From Sphingosinicella sp. BN140058 (GTDB lineage: Bacteria; Pseudomonadota; Alphaproteobacteria; Sphingomonadales; Sphingomonadaceae): 64,000 bases of DNA. The stretch is taken from positions 1,971,001 through 2,035,000 of the forward strand of contig NZ_CP035501.1 in the NCBI RefSeq assembly GCF_004135585.1, read 5' to 3'. This document shows, one piece after another, positions 7,868-16,549 of this stretch; the stretch's first letter is position 1, and the number at the start of each line of letters is the position of its first letter. The translations under genes and the position numbers were made by a program. The notes under the pieces were generated by a model that saw only the letters and a program-made list of their open reading frames with translations, was not told the DNA's origin and did not search any database.

Positions 7868-8752
7868 ATGTTAAACGGTATCGGTTTCGTCGTCATTCTG
7901 GTCTGCGTGTTCGGGAGCTTCCTGATCTCGGGCGGCAAGCTCGAAATCGTGCTCCACGCACTGCCGCACGAGATGATGGCTATTGCGGGCGCCTCCGTCG
8001 GCGCCTTTCTCGTCGCCAATTCGGGCGGCACGGCAAAGAGCGCCCTCGCGGGGATCAAGCGGTCGTTCAAGGGCGGGCGCTGGAAGGACAGCGACTATCG
8101 CGATCTGCTCGCTCTGCTGTTCGGCCTGCTCACCACCTTTCGCAAGGGCGGTGCCACCGGGATCGAGAAGCATCTCGACGAGCCGGCCGAGAGCCCGCTC
8201 TTCTCCAAATATCCGCGACTGCTCGCCGACCATCACCTGATCGAGTTCATCTGCGATTATCTGCGCATGATGACGGTCAATTTCGAGGATCCGCATCAGA
8301 TTGCCGAGGCGATGGAGAACGACATCGACCGGCATCATCATGAGGAGCTGCTGCCGCAGCATGCGCTGCAGACGATGGCGGACGGTCTGCCGGCGATCGG
8401 CATCGTCGCCGCGGTGCTCGGCGTCATCAAGACGATGGGCTCGATCGATCAGCCGACCGAGATCCTCGGCGCGATGATCGGCGGCGCACTCGTCGGCACC
8501 TTCCTCGGCGTGCTTCTGTCTTATTGCTTCGTCGGCCCGCTCGCCTCGAAGCTCAAGGAGACGATCGACTCCGATTGCCACCCCTACCAGCTCGTGAAGA
8601 CCGCGATCGTCGGTTACGCCCAGGGCATTCCGACGCAGGTCGCGATCGAGATCGCCCGGCGCATGACCCCTTCGCACCACGCACCCACTTTCCAGCAGCT
8701 CGAGAGCGCTCTCGACGAGGCCAAGGATGAACTCAATGCTATCCCAATTTGA
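7868..8752 (+). CDS. motA: Flagellar stator protein MotA
   Basis: 294 residues. The four membrane segments and the large cytoplasmic loop of MotA can be seen: GIGFVVILVCVFGSFLISGG at the N-terminus, a loop containing LLTTFRKGGATGIEKHLDEP (charged residues that face FliG), then GLPAIGIVAAVLGVIKTM with the conserved Pro, and GGALVGTFLGVLLSYCFVGPLASKL. With MotB it forms the ion channel that drives rotation in the inner membrane. motB is not next to it but eight genes downstream in the same run (15270). It is the first gene of the stator/chemotaxis run, and the STAS gene begins inside its 3' end. Confidence 0.93.
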   Translation: MLNGIGFVVILVCVFGSFLISGGKLEIVLHALPHEMMAIAGASVGAFLVANSGGTAKSALAGIKRSFKGGRWKDSDYRDLLALLFGLLTTFRKGGATGIEKHLDEPAESPLFSKYPRLLADHHLIEFICDYLRMMTVNFEDPHQIAEAMENDIDRHHHEELLPQHALQTMADGLPAIGIVAAVLGVIKTMGSIDQPTEILGAMIGGALVGTFLGVLLSYCFVGPLASKLKETIDSDCHPYQLVKTAIVGYAQGIPTQVAIEIARRMTPSHHAPTFQQLESALDEAKDELNAIPI

Positions 8753-9050
8753 CGCTGAAGCCGGCGGGCCAGTGAGCCTTCCGGCCCACGGATCGACCGT
8801 GACTGCCGAGGACTTGCGCGTACAGCTCGTGCTCGCAGCGGATGTCGACGGCGACGTCGTGATCGACGGCAGCGATGTGGAGAGCATCGGCCAGGCCGTG
8901 CTCCAGCTGCTGATCGCGACCAAGGCCGAAGCCGAGCGCAACGGACAGACCTTCACCATCGCCAATCCGAGCGAACCGCTCCGCCGGCGAATTTCAGCTT
9001 GCGGCCTGAGCGATCAATTCGGGCTCGAAGAAGAGGACCAGGTTCAATGA
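8736..9050 (+). CDS. Small STAS-domain protein of the chemotaxis operon
   Basis: 104 residues with the STAS/anti-sigma-antagonist pattern: DLRVQLVLAADVDGDVVIDGSDVESIGQAVLQLLIAT, then TFTIANPSEPLRRRISACGLSDQF, like SpoIIAA-type proteins. The Ser in VESIG is a tentative match to the phosphorylatable Ser of that family. The ATG at 8736, inside motA, is favoured by AAGGA at 8723-8727; an ATG at 8727 is also in frame. Its 3' end overlaps cheY by four bases (ATGA), so it is translationally coupled. STAS proteins occur in some alphaproteobacterial che operons; the exact role is unknown. Confidence 0.75.
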   Translation: MLSQFDAEAGGPVSLPAHGSTVTAEDLRVQLVLAADVDGDVVIDGSDVESIGQAVLQLLIATKAEAERNGQTFTIANPSEPLRRRISACGLSDQFGLEEEDQVQ

Positions 9051-9412
9051 GCAAACTCATTCTGACGGTGGACGACAGCGCGAGCATGCGCATGCTGCTC
9101 AAGACGTCGCTGACCGCCCAGGGCTTCGCCATCGAGGGCGCCAATGACGGCGTTCACGGTCTCGAGCGGATCCAGGAGGTCAATCCCGACCTGCTGATCA
9201 CCGACATCAACATGCCCAAGATGGACGGCTTCGGCCTGATCGAGGAAGTGCGCAAGCTGCCGCAGTTCCGCGGTCTTCCCATCCTCGTCCTTTCGACCGA
9301 ATTCTCGGATGAGAAGAAGGCCCGTGCCCGTGAGGCCGGTGCCACCGGCTGGATCACCAAGCCCTTCGATCCGACCAAGCTGGGGGCGGCGATCCGCCGT
9401 GTGTGCCCGTGA
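9047..9412 (+). CDS. cheY: Chemotaxis response regulator CheY (first copy)
   Basis: 121 residues, a stand-alone receiver. The acidic pair is in TVDDSASMR, the phosphoacceptor is Asp53 (ITDINMPKMDG), the switch Thr is in LSTEFSD and Lys is in ITKPFDP. CheA phosphorylates it; phospho-CheY acts on the motor switch or serves as a phosphate sink. It overlaps the STAS gene at ATGA and cheA at GTGA, so it is co-translated with its kinase. A second CheY gene (14021) lies in the same operon, so which one binds the motor is not clear. Confidence 0.9.
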   Translation: MSKLILTVDDSASMRMLLKTSLTAQGFAIEGANDGVHGLERIQEVNPDLLITDINMPKMDGFGLIEEVRKLPQFRGLPILVLSTEFSDEKKARAREAGATGWITKPFDPTKLGAAIRRVCP

Positions 9413-11598
9413 GCGACGAACTCGACGAAATCCAGGCGATCTTCTTCGAAGAATGCGCCGAAGGCCTTGCCACCGCTGAGGAAGGTCTGTCCGCGATGGC
9501 GGCCGGCGACGTGTCGTCCGAGGTCATCGCCGGCGTGTTCCGCGCCGTTCACTCGATCAAGGGCGGGTCGGGCGCATTCGGCCACGCGGCCCTGCTCGCC
9601 TTTTCGCACCGGTTCGAGAACGTCCTCGACGAGGTGCGCGGCGGCAAGATCGTGCCGACGCCCGAAGTGACCAAGACGATGCTGGCTGCATTCGACCTGC
9701 TGTCCGATCACGTCGCTGCGGCACAGGGCCATGCCGGCCTTCCGAACGATGCCGAGATGCTGGTCGAACTCGATCGCATCCTCGAGACCAAGGGCGCGAG
9801 CGCCGGCGGTGCGGCGCCCGCCGCGGCACCGGCTCCGGTCGAAGCCGCTCCGGTGGCCGACGAGATGGGCTTCGTGCCCGTGGTCGTCGAGCTCGACGAT
9901 TTCGATGCCGATCCGTTCGGCTTCGAGCCGGTCGGCGTGTCGCTCGAGGATTTCGACGCTCCTGCGCCGACGCTCGGCGGCTGGATCATCCGCTTCCGTC
10001 CGTCGCGCGCCGCGATGGCGAACGGCGCCGAGCCGATGTTCGTGATCCGCGAGCTCGAGGAATCGGGTGCCCGGGTGATCGGGGTCGACAGCGTCTCGCT
10101 GCCTGATCTGCGCGATCTGGATCCGGAAGAGAGCTATCTCGAATGGACCCTGGCGATGCCCGCCGAGACCGAAGAGAGCGTCATTCGTGACTGCTTCGAT
10201 TTCGTCGCACCGGATTCAAAGATCGAGATCGCCCGCGAGGACGTGCCGCAGGCCGCGCCCGTCGTCGTGGAGACGGCGGCCGTGGCCGAGGTCCCGGTCG
10301 TCGAAGCGGCCCCTGCGGACGCGGCGGTCGCCCCCAGCGCACCCGTTGCCGTCGCGGCGCCTGCGCCCAAGGCAGCCGCTCCGGCCACCGAAGGCAAGAC
10401 CGTCGAAGCCGCCCAGACCATCCGCGTCGATCTGCTCAAGCTCGACCTGCTGCTGAACCTGGTGGGTGAGCTCGTCATCCGCGGCTCGATCCTCAACGAC
10501 CGGCTCTCGCCGCGCGATCAGGAACGGGTGGAACTTCCGGAACTGGCGCGTCTGACCCGCGAGATCCAGGACAACGTGATGTCGCTGCGCGCGCAGCCGA
10601 TCCGCCAGGCCTTCTCCCGCGTGCCGCGCATGCTGCGTGACCTGTCGGCCGAAACCGGTAAGCAGGTGATCCTCGAGACCACGGGCGAGATGACCGAAGT
10701 CGACAAGGGCGTAATCGAAAAGATCGGCGATCCGCTGACTCACATGATCCGCAACGCGGTCGATCACGGCGTCGAAAGCCCGGCCGAGCGTATCGCCGCC
10801 GGCAAGTCGCCCGAGGGCACGATCCGGCTTTCGGCCGAGCAGAAGGGCGCGCGAATCTTCGTCCGCGTCTCCGATGACGGCCGCGGCATCAACCGCGAGC
10901 GGGTTCGCGCCAAAGCGATCGAAAAGGGCATCATTTCGGCCGACGCGGTCCTCTCCAACGAGGAAATCGATCAGCTGATCTGCGCGCCGGGCTTCTCGAC
11001 GGCGGAAACGATCTCGAACATCTCGGGCCGCGGCGTCGGCATGGACGTGGTCCGCAGCAACGTCGAAGCGCTCGGCGGCCGTGTCGAGATCCACTCGACA
11101 CCCGGCGAAGGCACCACCTTCACCATGGCCCTGCCGCTCACCCTGGCGATCCTCGACGGGATGATCGTTCGGTTCGCCGAACAGCGTTACGTCCTGCCGC
11201 TTGCCAACGTGATCGAAGCGGTGCGGCCGGAAGCGGGGCAGGTGCAGCCGATGACTCCGACCTCCGAAGTCATGGAACTGCGCGGCTCCTATCTGCCGGT
11301 GAAGCGCCTCAGCGAGATGTTCGGCCTTGCCGCCAACGATCCCCGCAGCCCCGAAGACTCGCTGGTGATCATCGTCGACAGCGAAGCCGGCAATGTCGGC
11401 CTGATGGTCGACGCGATCGACGATCGCCGCGAAGTGGTGATCAAGAGCCTGGACGAGAACCTTCATCCGATCCGCGGGATCGGCGGAGCCACCATTCTCG
11501 GCGACGGATCGATCGCGCTGATCCTCGATATCGACGCGCTCCTGTCCGGCGCAAGCCACAGCAACACCAAGTACACTCCGAAAGGAATTGCAGCATGA
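9409..11598 (+). CDS. cheA: Chemotaxis histidine kinase CheA
   Basis: About 729 residues. The domains in order are: Hpt with phosphorylated His48 (FRAVHSIKGGSGAFG), an acidic and Pro/Ala-rich middle region with a P2-like segment (about 150-300), dimerisation domain (IRVDLLKLDLLLNLVGELVI), ATPase (HMIRNAVDHGVES N box, VSDDGRGIN, then GRGVGMDVVRSNVEALGG) and a C-terminal CheW-like domain. It carries signals from the six chemoreceptors downstream to CheY and CheB. The GTG at 9409 overlaps the cheY stop; a GTG at 9403 would add two codons. Confidence 0.93.
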   Translation: MSDELDEIQAIFFEECAEGLATAEEGLSAMAAGDVSSEVIAGVFRAVHSIKGGSGAFGHAALLAFSHRFENVLDEVRGGKIVPTPEVTKTMLAAFDLLSDHVAAAQGHAGLPNDAEMLVELDRILETKGASAGGAAPAAAPAPVEAAPVADEMGFVPVVVELDDFDADPFGFEPVGVSLEDFDAPAPTLGGWIIRFRPSRAAMANGAEPMFVIRELEESGARVIGVDSVSLPDLRDLDPEESYLEWTLAMPAETEESVIRDCFDFVAPDSKIEIAREDVPQAAPVVVETAAVAEVPVVEAAPADAAVAPSAPVAVAAPAPKAAAPATEGKTVEAAQTIRVDLLKLDLLLNLVGELVIRGSILNDRLSPRDQERVELPELARLTREIQDNVMSLRAQPIRQAFSRVPRMLRDLSAETGKQVILETTGEMTEVDKGVIEKIGDPLTHMIRNAVDHGVESPAERIAAGKSPEGTIRLSAEQKGARIFVRVSDDGRGINRERVRAKAIEKGIISADAVLSNEEIDQLICAPGFSTAETISNISGRGVGMDVVRSNVEALGGRVEIHSTPGEGTTFTMALPLTLAILDGMIVRFAEQRYVLPLANVIEAVRPEAGQVQPMTPTSEVMELRGSYLPVKRLSEMFGLAANDPRSPEDSLVIIVDSEAGNVGLMVDAIDDRREVVIKSLDENLHPIRGIGGATILGDGSIALILDIDALLSGASHSNTKYTPKGIAA

Positions 11599-12104
11599 CC
11601 CCCACCAACGTCGAAGCGATCGCTGCAGCCGATCGCAAGATCGTCACCTTCATCCTCGGCAAGCAGGTCTTCGGCATCGACATGAAGTCGCTGATCGAGA
11701 TTCGCGAGTGGGAAGAGCCGACCCCGCTGCCGAGCGTGCCGCACTTCATCCGCGGCGTCACCAACCTGCGCGGCACCGTGGTGCCCGTCGTCGGCCTGTC
11801 CGAGCGGCTGGGCTGGGAGCCGAGCGTGCTTCACTCGCGCTCGTGCATCCTGGTCGTCAACATTTCGGGCAAGCGGGCCGGCTTCCTGGTCGATCACGTT
11901 GCCGACATCATCCCGATCGATGATGCCGACATCCAGCCGGCCCCCGACGTCGAAGTCGGCGAGCAGGGCATCATCTCGGGCCTCGTCCAGGTTCCGAACA
12001 AGATCCAGGCCGGCGACGAAGCGTCGACCGAAAGCGGCACCATGGTGCTGCTGCTGGATCTCGAAGCGCTGAACGTCACCGGTCATCTGGATCTCGCGGC
12101 GTGA
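11595..12104 (+). CDS. cheW: Chemotaxis adaptor CheW
   Basis: 169 residues of a single CheW domain: KIVTFILGKQVFGIDMKSLIEI, the conserved HFIRGVTNLRGTVVPVVGL and VVNISGKRAGFLVDHVADI. It links CheA to the receptor tips in the signalling array. The start overlaps the cheA stop by ATGA, which indicates coupling and matched amounts. Nothing is unusual in it. Confidence 0.93.
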   Translation: MTPTNVEAIAAADRKIVTFILGKQVFGIDMKSLIEIREWEEPTPLPSVPHFIRGVTNLRGTVVPVVGLSERLGWEPSVLHSRSCILVVNISGKRAGFLVDHVADIIPIDDADIQPAPDVEVGEQGIISGLVQVPNKIQAGDEASTESGTMVLLLDLEALNVTGHLDLAA

Positions 12105-12979
12105 GCATGTCCGGAGCCCAGGCTGTTTCCCGTCCGGGGGCTCCGGACGTGAACGCCGGCGCAGGTGAGCTGGGCGCCACCGAGTTCGCCGCGATCGCGG
12201 CGATCATGCAGAGCGACGCCCGCATTCACCTCGCGCCGGGCAAGACCACCCTGGTCCACTCGAGGCTCAGCAAGCGCGTGCGCAAGCACGGCCTGCAGAA
12301 CTTCAAGGATTATGTGAAGCTGGTCCACTCGGATCCGGAGGAGCGGCGTGCGATGGTGGTGGCGCTCACCACCAATCACACCCACTTCTTCCGCGAGAAC
12401 CATCATTTCGACCATCTGAAGGCGACGGCGATGCCGTGGCTGCAGCGCCAGGCCGCCACCAAGCCGGTGAGGATCTGGTCGGCGGGCTGTTCGAGCGGCG
12501 AGGAGGTCTACACGATCGCGATGTGCCTTCGCGGCCCCGACCGCGGGTCCGGAGCGTGGGTCGACCGCGCCGACGTCAAGCTGCTTGCGACGGATCTTTC
12601 GCCACTGGTGGTCGAGACCGCGCGGCGCGGCGTCTATTCCGCCAACACGGTGCAGCCGATCCCGACTCCTTACCGGTCTGCGTGGCTGCGTCCCGAGGGC
12701 GCCGATTTCGCGGTCGTCGACGAGATCAAGAAGATGGTGACGGCACGCGTGCTCAACCTCTTCGAGCCGTGGCCGATGCGCCAGAAATACGACGTGATCT
12801 TCTGCCGAAACGTCATGATCTATTTCGACGACGAGGCGAAGGCGGAGCTCGAAGCGCGCTTCGTCGATATGCTGGTGCCGGGCGGGTATCTCTACATCGG
12901 CCATTCGGAGCGCCTGATCGGCGCCGCCGCATCGCGGATGAAGCCGGCCGGCCACACCATCTACGTCAAGGAAAGCTGA
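12101..12979 (+). CDS. cheR: Chemoreceptor glutamate methyltransferase CheR
   Basis: About 292 residues. The N-terminal helical part has TTNHTHFFRENHHFDHL and the S-adenosylmethionine site has RIWSAGCSSGEEVYTIAM; then VIFCRNVMIYFDDE and YLYIGHSERL follow, all typical of CheR. It methylates receptor glutamates for adaptation. The five receptors here that end in D-W-N-x-F could hold it through its pentapeptide-binding subdomain (inference). The GTG at 12101 overlaps the cheW stop; an ATG at 12107 is the alternative start. Confidence 0.92.
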   Translation: MSMSGAQAVSRPGAPDVNAGAGELGATEFAAIAAIMQSDARIHLAPGKTTLVHSRLSKRVRKHGLQNFKDYVKLVHSDPEERRAMVVALTTNHTHFFRENHHFDHLKATAMPWLQRQAATKPVRIWSAGCSSGEEVYTIAMCLRGPDRGSGAWVDRADVKLLATDLSPLVVETARRGVYSANTVQPIPTPYRSAWLRPEGADFAVVDEIKKMVTARVLNLFEPWPMRQKYDVIFCRNVMIYFDDEAKAELEARFVDMLVPGGYLYIGHSERLIGAAASRMKPAGHTIYVKES

Positions 12980-12982
12980 GCC

Positions 12983-14008
12983 ATGGGTGCCCCCATTCGT
13001 GTCCTGATCGTCGACGACAGTCCGTCGATGCGGGCCGCGCTCGACCGCATCCTGAGCCGCGACGCGGACATCGAGGTGATCGGTCATGCGCCGGAGCCGC
13101 ACGCCGCGCGTCAGATGATCAAGGACCTCAATCCCGACGTCATCACGCTCGACATCGAGATGCCGGGAATGGACGGGCTGTCCTTCCTGGAGAAGATCAT
13201 GCGGCTGCGGCCGATGCCGGTGGTGATGTGCTCGACGCTGACCGCCCGCGGTGCCGAAGCGACGATCGAGGCGCTCCGCCTCGGCGCGGTCGACTGCATC
13301 CAGAAGCCGAGCGGCAATGCCCAGGAAATGGCGCAGAATGCGGCCTTGCTGTGCGCCACGGTCAAGACTGCGGCGCGATCGACCGTACGGCGCGTCGAAG
13401 CGCCGACGATCAGGGCGGCGGCCTCCACCCCCGGGCTCAACCGGGACGTGGTGATCGCGGTCGGATCGTCGACAGGCGGCGTCGAAGCCTTGTTCCAGGT
13501 GATCGGATCGATGCCGGTCGATGCACCGCCGATGCTGGTCGTTCAGCACATGCCGGCGGCGTTCACCGGCGGCTTCGCCGCCCGCCTCAACCGCGAGTGC
13601 CAAATTAACGTCGTCGAGGCCCGTCACGGCATGCCGGTGGAGCGTGGGACCGTCTATATTGCTCCTGGGGGCGAGAGCCACATGGAGCTCGTCGGGATCG
13701 GCGACCGCCGGATCCGGCTCACCCAGGCGGATCCGGTAACCGGTCACCGTCCGTCGGTGGACGTGCTGTTCCACTCGGTTGCGAAATTGGGTCACGCAGC
13801 CGTCGGCGCCATCCTTACCGGGATGGGCAGCGACGGTGCGGCGGGTCTGCTTGCGATGCGCCAGGCAGGCGCTCGCACCCTGGGACAAAATGCCGCGACC
13901 TGCGTGGTTTACGGTATGCCGCGTGCCGCTTTCGAAAGAGGCGCCGTGGAACGAGAAGTCAGTTTGTCAGCGATGCCCGAGGCGATCCTCGCGGCATGCA
14001 GAAAGTAA
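12983..14008 (+). CDS. cheB: Chemotaxis methylesterase/response regulator CheB
   Basis: 341 residues: receiver (Asp57 in ITLDIEMPGMDG), a linker near 125-150, and a methylesterase domain with the catalytic Ser in AVGSSTGGVEAL, His in VQHMPAAFTGGFA and Asp in TGMGSDGAAGL. It removes the methyl groups that CheR adds and deamidates receptor Gln when phosphorylated by CheA. It lies 3 nt after cheR, the usual adaptation pair. Confidence 0.93.
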   Translation: MGAPIRVLIVDDSPSMRAALDRILSRDADIEVIGHAPEPHAARQMIKDLNPDVITLDIEMPGMDGLSFLEKIMRLRPMPVVMCSTLTARGAEATIEALRLGAVDCIQKPSGNAQEMAQNAALLCATVKTAARSTVRRVEAPTIRAAASTPGLNRDVVIAVGSSTGGVEALFQVIGSMPVDAPPMLVVQHMPAAFTGGFAARLNRECQINVVEARHGMPVERGTVYIAPGGESHMELVGIGDRRIRLTQADPVTGHRPSVDVLFHSVAKLGHAAVGAILTGMGSDGAAGLLAMRQAGARTLGQNAATCVVYGMPRAAFERGAVEREVSLSAMPEAILAACRK

Positions 14009-14020
14009 GGTTGGAGCGAA

Positions 14021-14410
14021 ATGCCAGCAGCGTCTGCAATTAAGGTTATGGTGGTCGACGATCAGGCGAGCATGCGCGCAATGATCCGGCGCGCGCTCCA
14101 AGATCTCGGCTTCAAGGACGTCCGCGACAAAGCGGGCCCGGTCGAAGCGCTCAGCGCGGTCCGCAGCGACCGCGTCCACCTCATCATCTCGGACTACAAC
14201 ATGCCGGACATGGACGGCCTGCAGTTCCTCGAGCAGGTCCGCAAGGATCCAGTGATCGGCAAGACGGTGTTCATCATGCTCACCGGTTCGGCCGACAAGG
14301 AGATCGTCCAGAAGGCCGCGGCCCTCGGCGTCAACAACTACGTCGTGAAGCCGTTCGCTCCGGCCGCGCTCAAGGAGAAGATCGAGCGCGTCTTCGGCGA
14401 ACTGACCTGA
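14021..14410 (+). CDS. cheY: Chemotaxis response regulator CheY (second copy)
   Basis: 129 residues, a single receiver: VMVVDDQASMRAMIRRALQ, Asp58 in ISDYNMPDMDG, MLTGSADKEIV and Lys in VVKPFAP. This copy is nearer to the classical motor-binding CheY in the region after the phosphoacceptor (DGLQFLEQVR), so it may be the motor ligand and the first copy a sink, but this is inference. It lies between cheB and cheD with short spacers. Confidence 0.9.
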   Translation: MPAASAIKVMVVDDQASMRAMIRRALQDLGFKDVRDKAGPVEALSAVRSDRVHLIISDYNMPDMDGLQFLEQVRKDPVIGKTVFIMLTGSADKEIVQKAAALGVNNYVVKPFAPAALKEKIERVFGELT

Positions 14411-14413
14411 GCC

Positions 14414-14938
14414 ATGAAGCGCATCCCCATCATCCAGGGCGAGCATAAGGTGGTGGCCGAGCCGGACGTGATGATCACGACACTGCTCGGCTCCTGCATC
14501 GCCGTCTGCCTCCAGGACCGGCTGGCCAAGGTCGGGGGCATGAACCACTTCCTTCTCGCCGAGCCGACGAGCGGCCGGCAGCTGAGCGACGCCGACATGC
14601 AATGCTACGGCATTCATGCGATGGAGCTGCTCATCAACGAGATGATGAAGCGCGGCGCGATCCGGTCGCGGATGAGCGCGCAGCTCTATGGCGGCGCGAA
14701 CGTGGTCAGCGGCCTCGGCACGCCGATCGGCACCAACAATGCCGCCTTCGCCCGCCGCTTCCTGGAGGTCGAGGGGATCAGCGTCGGCCATACCAACGTC
14801 GGCGGGCGCCAGGCGCGCAAGGTCGAATTCCTGCCGTATCTCGGCAAGGCACGCTGCACCTATGTCGGCGATGCCGCCCCGGTCGCGCCGCCGACGCCCG
14901 TTGCCGCCGTTGCCGGCGGCGACCTCGAACTGTTTTGA
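14414..14938 (+). CDS. cheD: Chemoreceptor glutamine deamidase CheD
   Basis: 174 residues. The catalytic Cys28 is in TTLLGSCIAVCL and His45 is in VGGMNHFLL, with YGGANVVSGL and IGTNNAAFARRFL downstream, as in the CheD family. It deamidates specific receptor glutamines to glutamate before CheR can methylate them. The tail after residue 155 is Pro/Ala-rich and probably disordered. The gene starts 3 nt after cheY. Confidence 0.92.
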   Translation: MKRIPIIQGEHKVVAEPDVMITTLLGSCIAVCLQDRLAKVGGMNHFLLAEPTSGRQLSDADMQCYGIHAMELLINEMMKRGAIRSRMSAQLYGGANVVSGLGTPIGTNNAAFARRFLEVEGISVGHTNVGGRQARKVEFLPYLGKARCTYVGDAAPVAPPTPVAAVAGGDLELF

Positions 14939-14970
14939 TCGCCGGGCCGATGTGCCTGAGGAGCCACGAA

Positions 14971-15267
14971 ATGACTGTTGAAGACATCGAGCACCTCCGC
15001 GCTCTCAAGGCCGTCCTGGCCGAGGAGATCCGCGACGTGCGCCGGCTGATCGAGCAGATCGCGGAGGTCATCGTCGCCGATGAGCAGTTTGCGATGGCCA
15101 ATCTCGATCAGTTGCAGGCATTCGACATGGCGATCCAGCGGGCCGACGAGAGCGCCGACATGCTGGAGCGCCTTTCCAAGGGCGCTCAGGCGGGCTCGGC
15201 GATCGATGCCGTTCGCCTTGGCTGCGTTCAGGACCGTCTTCGCGCCGCCCTGCAGAAGGCGGCCTGA
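14971..15267 (+). CDS. Small helical protein of unknown function between cheD and motB
   Basis: 98 residues, predicted all-helical, with heptad-like Leu/Ile/Ala spacing and many acidic residues (MTVEDIEHLRALKAVLAEEI, then LIEQIAEVIVADEQF and MAIQRADESADMLERL). There is no signal peptide, membrane segment or Cys-rich motif. The ATG at 14971 is preceded by GAGGAG (14958-14963). It lies in a run of chemotaxis and motor genes, 2 nt before motB, so it is very likely expressed with them. I do not recognise the family. A CheZ-like phosphatase lacking the full motif, or a motor accessory protein, are both only guesses. Confidence 0.7.
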   Translation: MTVEDIEHLRALKAVLAEEIRDVRRLIEQIAEVIVADEQFAMANLDQLQAFDMAIQRADESADMLERLSKGAQAGSAIDAVRLGCVQDRLRAALQKAA

Positions 15268-15269
15268 TC

Positions 15270-16109
15270 ATGGCGAGCCGCCGGAACGAGCCTGTCATCG
15301 TCATCCGCAAGGTCAAGAAGAGCGGCGGCGACGCGCACCATGGCGGTGCGTGGAAGGTCGCCTATGCCGACTTCGTCACCGCGATGATGGCGTTCTTCAT
15401 GCTGCTCTGGCTGCTCTCGACCCCGGACAAGGACAAGCTCAAGGGGCTTGCCGAATATTTCACGCCGGAAGATCCGAGCGCGACCGGCACCACCGGCGAC
15501 GCAGGCGGCGGCGGCCGCTCGCAGCGCTCCCAGGCCGAAAGCCAGGACACCAACGGCAAGCCGACCGTCGAGGTCGCCACCGCTGGGACGGCGCGCGGCG
15601 GATCGGCCAACGTTCCGGATTCGTCGATGCGGGTGATCGCGGCCGAGCTGCGCGTGGTGCTCGATTCCATTCCCGCCAAGGACGCGAAGGATGCGGTCAA
15701 GCTCGAGACCAGCCGCGACGGGCTGCGCATCAATTTGACGGACACCGCCAATCGGCCGATGTTCAAGGGCGCGACCGCCGTGCTCAACGATTATGCACGC
15801 GAGATGCTGGGGCAGATCGCCCGACGGCTGGTCAAATCCGGCGCCCGCATCGCGATCGAGGGCCATACCGACTCGATCGGCGGCCAGAGCGACTCGAACT
15901 GGCGTCTTTCCGGCGACCGCGCGCAGGCGGCACGATCGGCGATGATCGCCGCCGGCCTGACGCCGGACCGCTTCTCGGAAGTGGTCGCGCTTGCCGGATC
16001 GCAGCCAATCTATGCGGACCAGCCCGATCGGCCCGAAAATCGCCGGATCACGATCGTGGTCATGGCCGAGGCACCCGCTCTACCGCAAGACGTCAACTTC
16101 CAGTTCTAG
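15270..16109 (+). CDS. motB: Flagellar stator protein MotB
   Basis: 279 residues. The N-terminus has the plug and membrane helix WKVAYADFVTAMMAFFMLLWLL with the ion-binding Asp34; then comes a periplasmic linker with Ser/Gly and acidic stretches, and an OmpA-type peptidoglycan-binding domain (IEGHTDSIG, WRLSGDRAQAARSAM, RPENRRITIVVM). It pairs with MotA encoded 7 kb upstream in the same run. It starts 2 nt after the 98-residue protein gene. Confidence 0.93.
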   Translation: MASRRNEPVIVIRKVKKSGGDAHHGGAWKVAYADFVTAMMAFFMLLWLLSTPDKDKLKGLAEYFTPEDPSATGTTGDAGGGGRSQRSQAESQDTNGKPTVEVATAGTARGGSANVPDSSMRVIAAELRVVLDSIPAKDAKDAVKLETSRDGLRINLTDTANRPMFKGATAVLNDYAREMLGQIARRLVKSGARIAIEGHTDSIGGQSDSNWRLSGDRAQAARSAMIAAGLTPDRFSEVVALAGSQPIYADQPDRPENRRITIVVMAEAPALPQDVNFQF

Positions 16110-16120
16110 GGTCCCGCGTC

Positions 16121-16549
16121 ATGCGCAAGCTTCTCATCATGCTCTCGGTGACGATCGCCGGACTCGGCGTCGGCGGCGGTGCCGCCTACGCGACCTCGAT
16201 GTTCCTGGCACCGCCGGCGCCGGCGGACCATAGCGGCCCGACCGCCTTCGTACCGGCGGGCAAGATCCTGGCCCCGCTCGTCCTCAAGGACGGACGGCTC
16301 TCGGGCTACGTCTCGTTCACCGTGGAGCTCGAAGTCGGCGCGGACGTGGCCGAGGACGTGCAGACGCGCCTTCCCTTGCTGCTCAACGCCGTCAACATGC
16401 GCACCTACAAGACTCCGATGGCAGCGGGCCCCGACGGACTGCTCCCGGACATCGGCACCTTCCGCAAAGTCGTGATGGCTGCGGCCGACGAGGCGTTCGG
16501 CAAGGGCGTCGTGCGCCGTGCCGCGATCACCCAGGCGAATCCGGTCTGA
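16121..16549 (+). CDS. fliL: Flagellar basal-body-associated protein FliL
   Basis: 142 residues: short cytoplasmic start, one membrane helix (LLIMLSVTIAGLGVGGGAAYA) and a periplasmic domain with GYVSFTVELEVGADVAEDVQTRLPLL and LLPDIGTFRKVVMAAADEAFG. The size, topology and position after motB fit FliL, which surrounds and supports the stator. Sequence identity to well-studied FliL is modest, so the name rests partly on context. Its stop overlaps the next start (TGATG). Confidence 0.7.
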   Translation: MRKLLIMLSVTIAGLGVGGGAAYATSMFLAPPAPADHSGPTAFVPAGKILAPLVLKDGRLSGYVSFTVELEVGADVAEDVQTRLPLLLNAVNMRTYKTPMAAGPDGLLPDIGTFRKVVMAAADEAFGKGVVRRAAITQANPV

